A stretch of 64,000 bases of DNA from Blattamonas nauphoetae (Eukaryota > Preaxostyla > Oxymonadida): NCBI GenBank assembly GCA_033064195.1, contig JARBJD010000374.1:1-64000 (forward strand), given 5' to 3'. Below, one piece after another: positions 55,501 to 63,344 of the stretch (the stretch's first letter is position 1; every line of letters begins with the position of its first letter). The notes under the pieces were generated by a model that was not told the origin of the DNA, ran no database searches, and worked only from the letters and a program-made list of their open reading frames with translations. The translations under genes were made by a program, and so were the position numbers.

Positions 55501-58147
55501 ATGCTAGAATGGCGGGTTTTGCACGAATGGCGGGTTGTGCAGTCACTGTATTTGTAATTCCCTTTGGCAGAGCAGGAGATGAACTGGCATGTGTCGAACA
55601 CGATTTTGTTGGATGTTTCGGCTGAGAGTCCACCACCATTACCTTCGAGAGAGATTTCACATTCGGTGAAGATGACAGTGGTGAGAGTGATTGTCGTGGG
55701 TGATGCACAACCATCGACGTCGATGCCTCCTCCGTTACTCTTCGACTGGCAGGATGTGAAGTGAGTGGAAGAGATCTCAGCAGAAGTGGAAATCTCGTAG
55801 AAAGCGAATCCACCTCCAAATGCGTCAGAAATACAGTAAAGGAACTGGCTGTTGGAGAGAGTCAATGTGGATGTTTGTTTGACCATCCCTCCCCCTCCTC
55901 GGCAATCAATACCTTTTGATGTGAGAGCTTCGCATGCGTCGCAGGTGATCGTGTCCAGAAGGACAGTGGTTGTTTGGAGGACTGCAAACCCACCACCATA
56001 ACCATCCCCCGACTGGTATCGAACAAATCTGGTGGTTTCCATCAAAACAGACAACGCAGTCGCGACAAAGATGGCTCCTCCATGGATGTTGCTTGTGGAG
56101 ACAGTGCAGTCCGTAAAATTGCATCCAGTGACTGACAAAGTGCCTGTAGCGTCGTTAAAATTGATCGCACCTCCATCTTCGATCGATGTCATTGCTGTAA
56201 AGTTGCAGTTTGTGAAAGATGATGTCGATGTGAGGTCGAATTTAGGTGTGGTTTCGGTGTATGTTTGTCCGGTTTCATCGACCAAACAGCGCGAAAACGT
56301 GGAATTGGCGAAGAGGAAGTCTCCGCCGTGGTTGATATTGGGGGTGAGGAGACCGTAGAAACCGTTCTCGCTGTCTGTGTAGGATATGCCAGTAAGAAGA
56401 CATTCCGGTGTCTGTGCTGATTGTGGTGCGGTTCGATGTGTGGCATGGAGTGATGAGATGTTGTGGAAGGACGAGGCAGAGCATGAGACTGTTATTGCGG
56501 GCAGTGAAGAGGTGTCTTCTGGTTTAATATGGTTGGTAAATATAGGGGGTGCATTAATTACGTCCCCTCAGGTTTTTTCAATATCTGTTAAGTTAACCTT
56601 ACTGGATTTTTCGTGAATGTCTTAAACATTGGTAAGTCATGTTTCTGTTCAAATTTTCGATATTTTGTGTGATTGATCTCTCAATTCACTCATTTCTGAT
56701 GGTGATTGACGAATATTTTCAGCTATGAGAAACACTTCCAGAAATCATTTCAATATCAGAGTTCTTTTCAACTCTTTTATCGTGCAGTGTTCTAAAAATT
56801 TAAAATAAGAGCCTCATTCACATGTGTGTTGTGGAAAAATGAAAAGTCATTCGTTTTTCATTGGAAGGTATGAAAGTTGAGTTTTATCACCGATATCACT
56901 TATGTCATCTTCTTATAATCTTAGAAAGACGTAAAAATGTTCAAAATGAGACTTTAATCGAATAACTTTCAAGATCCACGAAGAAGTCAGTGAAAACTCT
57001 AACCATGGTTGAAAATTCCATATGTTGAGGAAACGTGTATTTCTTCCCCTATTTCCAGAAACGAAAACTGATTTTGAGAAATGAAAATCGCAATACCTCT
57101 TTCGAGAGGATCGATTGATGAAGCGAACGAAAAGATGCATGGTTTCGTTGAAATCGACTGTCATTGACTTTAATCATCTTTGAAGCATGTTTTGAGAGTG
57201 TCTTTCGGAATGGAGATGTGGATAGACATATGGGAATCTGTGTTGTTGACGGAGGTGTGGATCCTCCACTTACCTTCCAATGGGAAGACATTTGTTTATT
57301 CTTCAACAATTTGTGTCGTTTTCATGTATTTGAATCCGTAGAATGGACATCCTCTTAAAATAATGTGATAGTTGATTGGGATTCGTGTGTCTGAAACAGG
57401 AACTCTGCTGAAAATCGTAAATTAAGAAGTATCATTGTGAAATGTGTTCACTAATCTGAGCATCACAGATGTTTATGACTCATATCGGTATTGGTCATTG
57501 TCTTCATTCATCATATATCGAGAAAACCTGAGGGGACGGAATTAATGCACCCCCTATAAGCCCTGCTCAGAACCAAATTGAAAGGAAGATATATCCAAAG
57601 AGGTGGATGTGACAGTCGCGTCAGGAGTTGTTCCAGTTGGAGTTTGTGTCTGGATTGTCACAAGGGCATTCTTGAGGCTGTTTGAGGGTGAAATGATTGC
57701 GATCCTGTTCAGAAAAACAGATGAAGGGCAGTGACCATCTCCGGATGATGATGGGAGAATAATAAATGGGGATGATGCATGTGCGAGACTCATCTCCGAA
57801 TCCATTAACGAGATTGATGATGAATCTAAGCGAGCCACGGAACAAGTTGATACTTGCAATTCAAGGTGAATCCGTGCTAGACAGAGGGACGCGTTGATCT
57901 GGATGAAGAGGGAGGTGGATGATTGGATTTGGTTCGATTCTGGTTGACTGAGAGAGGCGGGCCCAACGATTGATACAGACTCACTTTGAAGGGTCAAAGA
58001 GGTGAGAGTGTATTTTTTGGATTCGAGATTCGCTACAAATCCATCATTTGGGGATGTGTTTCGATTGATTTCGATGAAGTCAGTAAGGTTGAGGGCAATG
58101 TACTCCGATGGAAGAAAACAAGTGACAATTGCACACAACACAAACAT
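40562..58147 (-). CDS. Beta-helix transmembrane pseudokinase-like protein 2, split by five insertions
   Basis: One host gene in six pieces: 58147-57555, 56544-55549, 54212-52318, 47744-46378, 44753-43935 and 42310-40562. Order: signal peptide MFVLCAIVTCFLPSEYIA; beta-helix ectodomain with many GGG.F.....C turns; TM helix ALPWLIPIIVVAVLLLVFIM with basic stop RRMRKKNK; and a kinase-like C-lobe (RWEAPEI, SVFSLGLVMWEMETGDVPF, NPYDRPSLDELETDLL). HRD is replaced by LNSHWILFD and no DFG is seen, so it is a likely pseudokinase. Four junctions rejoin exactly in frame (KY-GGGCF, CVFG-TDGD, SPV-ISVTA, VAV-IIGSS); at 56545-57554 a single-TATA join is out of frame. Near 42060 the frame changes and about 35-40 expected residues after SSNDEDFC are missing, a host-gene deletion. 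Probably an inactivated surface receptor or adhesin. Confidence 0.8.
42313..43934 (-). mobile_element. Pogo-like transposon A, copy 1 (1,622 bp)
   Basis: Ends CAGTCGGTCGGACTGTTGAG and its near-exact complement CTCAACAGTCCGACTGACTG, flanked by TA (42311-42312, 43935-43936). Encodes one intact transposase. Outward reading of the end creates the chance N-terminus MGLDYESYKLLNSPTDC on downstream host pieces. Appears identical to copy 2. Confidence 0.95.
42457..43872 (-). CDS. Pogo-like transposase A, copy 1
   Basis: Intact 471-aa DDE-superfamily transposase of the Tc1/mariner pogo/Tigger branch. Helix-turn-helix at about residues 65-92 (IPRQLIADIVGCTPSQVSQI), second DNA-binding region about 105-165, then the catalytic core: D204 in FINADEVG, D326 in LLVDNSSVH and D362 in YLQPLDCVTFG, spacing DD35D. 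It acts in the nucleus, binding the terminal repeats and cutting at TA. The frame is complete and all three acids are present, so the element may still be active. No intron is needed. Starts at the first ATG about 60 bp inside the right end. Confidence 0.93.
   Translation of the reverse strand: MFSSKMKKVPDLSQSRVSHFHILSKLMVSFPRNDSFTYADQIVRLSWSSNADGIKKLIELEKTSIHGTIPRQLIADIVGCTPSQVSQIRHGSYYVPVEEKKNSILSRKQKEELLNLIKEDSLRGQPWIPSQIFDWVSEKTNRTDINRTFPYDFVRLNSKEIALHSTAPMTSSRTAVRIQDIDEYMTHLESLIKTVHPLLFINADEVGYQPKQDSIGHCVVGAVELSAKPLHFPVPQTVPRFSAMAAISLHGKALPLHCVLRAPMDEKDLEKMGIMDEDQMVVEENEKGGFTQEKFDSWLENVLLDYVTEQRTILRKPKAPAVLLVDNSSVHLGEAAELTLSNAGIALYTLPPNATHYLQPLDCVTFGIMKRQLSRLKYDDNSSSIGRCLQQFLSAFQSATTGENIRAAFQRAGLEVFYGNDGEQCRVSQSRFEVIKENVRSDNKAWESRAKEAKVPLKQKKFGLQNHEAPF
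44756..46377 (-). mobile_element. Pogo-like transposon A, copy 2 (1,622 bp)
   Basis: Same length, ends and orientation as copy 1, TA at 44754-44755 and 46378-46379. It sits 822 bp from copy 1 in the same host gene; I see no difference from copy 1 in the protein. Inserted between SPV and ISVTA of beta-helix gene 2. Confidence 0.95.
44900..46315 (-). CDS. Pogo-like transposase A, copy 2
   Basis: 471 aa, identical to the copy 1 product. Complete catalytic triad D204, D326, D362. Two identical full-length copies in one host gene show very recent activity. Confidence 0.93.
   Translation of the reverse strand: MFSSKMKKVPDLSQSRVSHFHILSKLMVSFPRNDSFTYADQIVRLSWSSNADGIKKLIELEKTSIHGTIPRQLIADIVGCTPSQVSQIRHGSYYVPVEEKKNSILSRKQKEELLNLIKEDSLRGQPWIPSQIFDWVSEKTNRTDINRTFPYDFVRLNSKEIALHSTAPMTSSRTAVRIQDIDEYMTHLESLIKTVHPLLFINADEVGYQPKQDSIGHCVVGAVELSAKPLHFPVPQTVPRFSAMAAISLHGKALPLHCVLRAPMDEKDLEKMGIMDEDQMVVEENEKGGFTQEKFDSWLENVLLDYVTEQRTILRKPKAPAVLLVDNSSVHLGEAAELTLSNAGIALYTLPPNATHYLQPLDCVTFGIMKRQLSRLKYDDNSSSIGRCLQQFLSAFQSATTGENIRAAFQRAGLEVFYGNDGEQCRVSQSRFEVIKENVRSDNKAWESRAKEAKVPLKQKKFGLQNHEAPF
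47745..52319 (-). mobile_element. DIRS-like YR retroelement, fossil 2
   Basis: A 4.57-kb insertion in reverse orientation to fossil 1. The left plus-strand end (CCTTTTACAACAAACCGGGC) and right end (GGTTTGGTTGTGGATGGAGC then TTGCGACATCC) lie outside inverted repeats of about 58 bp that differ by one base. At about 48062-48120 an internal segment carries the reverse complement of the two outer ends joined, the DIRS internal complementary region. No target duplication: the two ends share only the dinucleotide CC/GG with the host site, as expected for tyrosine-recombinase integration. The interior shows no long frame, so it is broken or non-autonomous, yet near-identical ends and the clean host junction suggest it is young. 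Treated as a fossil. Confidence 0.7.
54213..55548. mobile_element. Long-inverted-repeat TA element (IR2, 1,336 bp)
   Basis: Inverted arms of about 563-580 bp (54213-54775 and 54969-55548) around a ~193-bp spacer. Ends CAGTGACTGCACAACCCGCC, flanked by TA (54211-54212, 55549-55550). The right end has an extra 18-bp unit, giving two copies of AACCCGCCATT there. The body is clearly related to IR1 (shared GAGGTAGAAATCGAACCTCC and CCTTAACATTTAAGCTT) but the last ~20 bp differ. No transposase. Inserted in beta-helix gene 2. Confidence 0.9.
56545..57554. mobile_element. Non-autonomous TIR element (1,010 bp)
   Basis: Ends GGGGGTGCATTAATTACGTC and complement, about 32 bp with one mismatch, flanked by TATA on both sides (56541-56544, 57555-57558). 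No coding capacity. The superfamily is uncertain: a TA or TATA target is compatible with Tc1/mariner-like or other families. Inserted after FGSEQGL of beta-helix gene 2. Confidence 0.8.
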
Positions 58148-58374
58148 TGAGGGAGACGAAATAACAGATCTCCGGAGTCAAACGATGAGAAGGTATGAAC
58201 AAGATCAAACCCTTTCTTTGAAATTATTGTTTTTCCTCATGAAACTAACCGAGAAGAATAGAAACGAAACCATGTGGTGATGCCAGAGCCAACAACAATC
58301 ACCCACAAACAATGTGTGTGGTGTCCAAAAGAAGCCAGAATCAGTCCGAAAGATTCGCTGGTTCTTGACGGCTG

Positions 58375-61099
58375 TTATTCTTCTTCTGGAATGTTCATGC
58401 CCAGCAGGTTGTTCAAGGTGATCGATCTGGCAACAACCAATCCTCCATAGTATCTGTTTTTGTCGGTTCGCAGCTTTTCCTCGATCACGTCTTCGAAGCC
58501 CTCCATTCTCAACATTCGATGGATGGCCCTCCCCGTTTTTTGAACTTCTCCTCTTGTGACGTTCCATTCCCGCTGTATAGCGATCATTTGATGCAGAAAA
58601 ATCCAGATTGAGTGCTCATTTTCGAAGAATGAGAGACAACTTGGGATCGTGAGAATGACTGGGATATTCAGAACAAAATCCATTGTGGGTTCATAACATG
58701 GAGATATTGCGAGGAGTCGGGCGAGGAGTGTCAGAAAGTCATACGATTGCTCGTCATCGATGATCGAAAATTGGTTCATGCACAAATGGCAAATATACTT
58801 CTCTGAAGGTGCGACAACTTGCCGCAAAACAGTCTCGTGAACAGTGTATTCTTCATCGCGATCTTTAATTTTGAGACATTCGAGACCATCCGGAGTTGCG
58901 AGCCAGACAGAATTGGTGATGATTAAAATGAGGTTGGTGTGGATATCGGCTGCGTCAGTAAAAGATAGCGACAGTGGATTGAGAGGGTTGATGAGTTGAG
59001 GGATCAGATCAGCTTTGATGAGTGGAAGGTCGACTTTAGGTGAACAATAGCTGATCAGACGATGGAGCATCTTCATTGCTGCGTTGGTGATGATTTGATT
59101 GGTTGAGGAAAGCAGAGTCATCATGGATTGTACGAAGTTTGTCGAATAATCATCAGAATTCGATGCGAAACTGCTGAGAAAAGCATCTGCTGATTCTTTA
59201 TCCTTCGGTTTCACAGATTTCAGAAATTTTACTGCTTTTGCTTCCAGAGAGACATCAAGTGCAGGCTTCAACTTCACAGTGGCAACGAGAGACTGAAAGA
59301 CAACGGCTTTTTCCGGTTGAGATTCTTTTCGATTGTACGTCCAATTCATGAAAGCATAACAGTCTGGAACATGAAAAGCAGCGTGAAGAGATACAACGGC
59401 GTGATCCACTTGAGGAAGTGTCTGTTTTATTGGTATTTGTGGCCATTCTGACTGACATCTACAGTCGGTCGGACTGTTGAGTAATTTGTAACTCTCGTAA
59501 TCGAGCCCCATTCTTCATTCTTGTATGATTTCTCGGTTTTACAAAAACAAAGAAACTGAAAGAGTCGTGAAGTTGTGAGAAAGTTTCATGAATGGAAAGA
59601 GTGTATTAGAAGGGGGCTTCGTGGTTCTGGAGACCAAACTTCTTTTGTTTGAGAGTTACTTTTGCTTCCTTTGCTCGACTCTCCCAGGCCTTGTTGTCCG
59701 ATCTTACGTTTTCCTTAATCACCTCAAAACGGGATTGAGACACTCGGCATTGTTCTCCATCATTCCCATTGAAGACCTCCAGACCCGCTCGCTGAAAAGC
59801 TGCTCTGATGTTCTCTCCTGTGGTGGCTGACTGAAATGCACTCAAGAATTGCTGAAGACAACGACCAATTGATGACGAGTTGTCGTCGTATTTGAGACGT
59901 GAGAGTTGTCGTTTCATGATACCGAATGTCACGCAGTCTAGTGGCTGTAGATAGTGCGTGGCATTCGGTGGGAGTGTGTAGAGGGCGATACCAGCATTTG
60001 AGAGAGTCAGCTCAGCCGCTTCTCCAAGATGGACACTGGAGTTGTCCACAAGGAGAACAGCTGGTGCTTTCGGCTTTCGTAGTATGGTTCGCTGTTCGGT
60101 CACGTAGTCAAGGAGAACATTCTCCAACCAACTATCAAATTTCTCCTGTGTAAATCCTCCTTTCTCATTTTCCTCAACCACCATTTGGTCCTCATCCATT
60201 ATTCCCATCTTTTCTAAGTCCTTCTCGTCCATGGGAGCACGCAACACACAGTGAAGGGGGAGTGCTTTTCCATGAAGGGAGATCGCGGCCATCGCAGAGA
60301 AACGGGGGACAGTTTGCGGAACTGGAAAATGAAGAGGTTTCGCAGAAAGTTCGACAGCACCAACCACGCAATGACCAATCGAGTCTTGTTTAGGCTGATA
60401 GCCGACCTCATCGGCGTTGATGAACAGAAGTGGATGAACCGTTTTGATGAGTGATTCGAGGTGTGTCATATATTCGTCGATGTCTTGAATTCTTACAGCC
60501 GTTCTTGAAGAAGTCATCGGAGCAGTGGAATGAAGAGCGATCTCCTTCGAATTCAACCGAACAAAGTCATATGGGAAAGTTCGGTTGATGTCCGTTCGAT
60601 TGGTTTTTTCGGAAACCCAATCAAATATTTGAGATGGGATCCATGGCTGGCCTCTCAAACTGTCCTCCTTGATCACATTTAGTAGTTCTTCTTTCTGCTT
60701 TCGTGATAGTATGCTGTTTTTCTTTTCCTCTACTGGAACGTAGTAAGAGCCGTGTCGAATTTGGGAGACTTGCGATGGTGTACAACCCACTATATCTGCG
60801 ATGAGTTGTCTTGGGATCGTTCCATGTATCGAAGTTTTTTCCAGTTCGATTAGTTTCTTTATCCCGTCAGCATTCGATGACCACGACAGTCGAACAATCT
60901 GATCAGCATACGTGAATGAATCGTTTTTAGGAAAGCTGACCATCAATTTTGACAGGATGTGGAAGTGTGATACACGAGACTGACTAAGGTCTGGTACTTT
61001 TTTCATTTTCGAAGAAAACAAGAATTCTACAGTTTCGACTATGACATGACCGGTTACAAATTACTCAACAGTCCGACTGACTGTAGTCCAATCATTCAT
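58375..61099 (-). CDS. Helical-repeat family protein, copy E, split by pogo copy 3
   Basis: Minus-strand family member. Native start ATG at 61099-61097 gives MNDWT, and the frame resumes after the transposon as RCQSEWPQIPIKQTLPQ; joining across one TA is exact (TGG ACT AGA TGT) and yields 366 aa. Family blocks: DCYAFMNWTYNRKE, KAVVFQSLVATVKLKPAL, FVQSMMTLLSSTNQIITNAA, LIPQLINPLNPLSLSFTDA, LATPDGLECLKI, VAPSEKYICHLCMNQ, LLAISPCYEPTMDFVLNIP, SCLSFFENE, IQREWNVTRGEVQKTGRAIH and MLRMEGFEDVIEEKL. Intact apart from the insertion at codon 5. A second transposon (61118-63165) lies 18 bp upstream of the start, so the promoter is displaced. It is separated from and inverted relative to the 5-20 kb array. 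Confidence 0.85.
59462..61083 (-). mobile_element. Pogo-like transposon A, copy 3 (1,622 bp)
   Basis: Same ends and length as copies 1 and 2, TA at 59460-59461 and 61084-61085. It differs from copies 1 and 2 by a handful of substitutions, four of them changing amino acids (R31K, L116V, Y418N, P456T). It splits helical-family copy E at its fifth codon. Confidence 0.95.
59606..61021 (-). CDS. Pogo-like transposase A, copy 3
   Basis: 471 aa, complete, with the catalytic D204, D326 and D362 of the DD35D core retained. It has lysine at 31, valine at 116, asparagine at 418 and threonine at 456 where copies 1 and 2 have R, L, Y and P. All three copies therefore encode apparently functional enzymes. 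Confidence 0.93.
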   Translation of the reverse strand: MFSSKMKKVPDLSQSRVSHFHILSKLMVSFPKNDSFTYADQIVRLSWSSNADGIKKLIELEKTSIHGTIPRQLIADIVGCTPSQVSQIRHGSYYVPVEEKKNSILSRKQKEELLNVIKEDSLRGQPWIPSQIFDWVSEKTNRTDINRTFPYDFVRLNSKEIALHSTAPMTSSRTAVRIQDIDEYMTHLESLIKTVHPLLFINADEVGYQPKQDSIGHCVVGAVELSAKPLHFPVPQTVPRFSAMAAISLHGKALPLHCVLRAPMDEKDLEKMGIMDEDQMVVEENEKGGFTQEKFDSWLENVLLDYVTEQRTILRKPKAPAVLLVDNSSVHLGEAAELTLSNAGIALYTLPPNATHYLQPLDCVTFGIMKRQLSRLKYDDNSSSIGRCLQQFLSAFQSATTGENIRAAFQRAGLEVFNGNDGEQCRVSQSRFEVIKENVRSDNKAWESRAKEAKVTLKQKKFGLQNHEAPF

Positions 61100-61117
61100 T
61101 CTGGGATCGATCCCGTA

Positions 61118-63165
61118 TAGTCTGGACAAAACCCGATACTTTGATAAAACCCGATACTGTTTCGGTGTTGATCTAGACACATCATTTATTTTTTGGCTTC
61201 TTTCTCCCGTTTTACGAAATATGTTGGATTCAAAATAGGTCATAACTGGAGAATACTTGAAAATGAAGTGAATCAAATATATTACGTGCAAAATTGATAC
61301 TTGCCTGCGATAGATTCAGGATTCTTGTTCATCATCATCACGCACCATCTCACGCCGATTGATCCTTCTCCGAGGTTCGGGACTCGCTCCCTCACTTTCA
61401 GATCGGGAGTGGCTTCGACGTCGACGTGGAGTTGGTCGTCCCCTCAGGATACTTGATTGAGAATCGCGAGAATTACGATCGCGACGAACTGCAAAATCCG
61501 TGATGAGTGTCTGTTTCCGTCCAGGTAATTTTACAGTGTCGTGAAAAGTTGTCAACAGTGATCCGTGATTTGTTACGACCTCATCGGGAGGTAGAAACGA
61601 ACTTGGTTTCATGTTGAGGTTGGTTCGAGTGCGAAATTCTTCAAGAAAGGTAATATCAATTTGAGGACAAAATCTTTTCAGATTCTGCACAGCCGCTTCG
61701 AGCGAAATTGGATAACAGCCACATCGATTAAATGAGGCTAAAATCGAAGAAGATTTAAACGCTTCTCTCAGAGCGTCAGGAAGTGCCTTCGCGAGATTCG
61801 TGCGATATTCGACTATGCTCGACGTCGATGGAGGAACGAATAATCTTTTGAGTTGTTGCTTCAGATTCGAGAAAACAAACTGATCACACACCTGAAGAAT
61901 GTGCGAGGTGTGAGATGGGTAGAGGAGTATGTGGATGTGGTTTTGTTGACAGAGAGAAATGATTTCCGGATTTCGCCTTGTAAGATGCCCATCCATCAGT
62001 AGGAGTGCATTCCGATTGGTCTTGTGGATTTGTTGCCGAAATGCGACGATTTCTGGAATGATGTGATTTGACATAATTTCGATGTATGTTTTCGTATTCA
62101 TCCATCCTGACTCGTTGTATTCGACATGAATGTGCTGTTGTGGAAATTTTTCGAATTCTTTTACGGGAAGCTTGGACGGCCATAGTAAAATGGGATCAAG
62201 ATGGATTCCAGTGGAATTGACCGTTCCAACGAGTGTCGCATTTTGTACGCGAGAAGCGGAAGGAATTGGAGGACATTGTTCGCCAGCAAAGTAAACGACC
62301 AGAGAAGAATTGTCCTCTCCGATCCGGAGAGATGATTCGTCCAAGTTGAATATCAAGTCATCGTGGATGTTTTCCAATCTCACAGTACTCTCCAGCAGTT
62401 CGTACCAACCGACAATGTTAGCAAGAGTGGATGCTTTCAATCGGTCTGGGTCTAAATATCCGGGTTTCATAGAGTCGAGGAGAGAATGACGTTTTAGGAA
62501 TGCGTTGACATTCCACATACTCAATGACGGGTGATCAGGATTGAATCTAGGACTCTTTGAATAGATGATATTCATCTAAAAACGGAAAAAAAGTGAAAAA
62601 AATAAGACTTCTTGGAGGATCTCCGCTTTTTTCATCGGTTTTTTCTCAGCGATCTTGGTCAGAATTTTATCATACAACTCATTTTCGTCTTGAGTTGTCA
62701 ATAGTGTCGGTCTTCCATCTTTTCCTGGTGGGCGATTTTCTTTTTCCGCTCTCCTTCCTCTCTTTAGTGCCGCTTCGCTGCAGACTCCGGCTTGGACGAC
62801 AGTATCAAGCGTCACGTTCTGTTCTGCGTAAATCTTTAATCCTCTTTCCACGCGAGATGGAAGTGATCTGATGTCACTTCCACTCATGAGATGTGAAACA
62901 TCTCGTGGTGAAAGTGGAGGCGAGATCGGGCTGTCCTTTTCCATTGTTGTGGGTCTGATCACATTTCACTTCATCAACATTCACAATTACCAGTTCTGGT
63001 TTTCAAATGATGATCGTTTATTACTCATTCTTCCACTTGAAAACAAAAAGATGAAATGATGAAAAGTGATTGTGGAGGAAATGTCATCATCAAAAAAATG
63101 ATGGACACCAGCGGTACCACGGAGGGTATCGGGTTAAATCAAAGTATCGGGTTTTGTCCTGACTA
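61118..63165 (-). mobile_element. Pogo-like transposon B (2,048 bp)
   Basis: Inverted ends of about 42 bp: TAGTCTGGACAAAACCCGAT on the left, with the right complement starting TAGTCAGGACAAAACCCGAT. Each end holds AAAACCCGATAC (or close) twice. TA flanks at 61116-61117 and 63166-63167. It encodes its own transposase and looks autonomous. It lies only about 30 bp from transposon A copy 3. Confidence 0.92.
61316..62962 (-). CDS. Pogo-like transposase B with one probable short intron
   Basis: Two frames joined across a probable 33-nt intron (62608-62576, GTCTTA...TTTTTAG with a T-rich body): 62962-62609 encodes the N-terminal DNA-binding part (LPSRVERGLKIYAEQN, ENRPPGKDGRPTLL) and 62575-61316 the rest. 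In the second part the catalytic acids are D79 (FNLDES), D195 (LLLMDGHLT) and D231 (ILQVCDQFVF), spacing DD35D. The C-terminus is basic and RS-rich (RRRRSHSRSESE). Total about 537 aa. It is only distantly similar to transposase A. If the intron is not real, the 33-nt stretch with its TAG would be a break between two pieces. Confidence 0.88.
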
Positions 63166-63344
63166 TATCACAACTTTTCTGTTTATCATCATCTGATTTG
63201 ATGAAAGTCTCACATCCAGTGTCAAAAGAATCTCCAAAATAATCAGAATCCACTTATTTTTCAATCGATCATTGAAAGCAATTGAGAAACTCGCTATTGC
63301 TCACTCTCTCCGAAGGTTCATCCATAATATCTCTCCACCCTCAT

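Noticed and set aside
42313-59511. Proteins starting MGLDYESYKLLNSPTDC
   Set aside because: This N-terminus is the outward translation of the transposon A end; the native residues begin after it.
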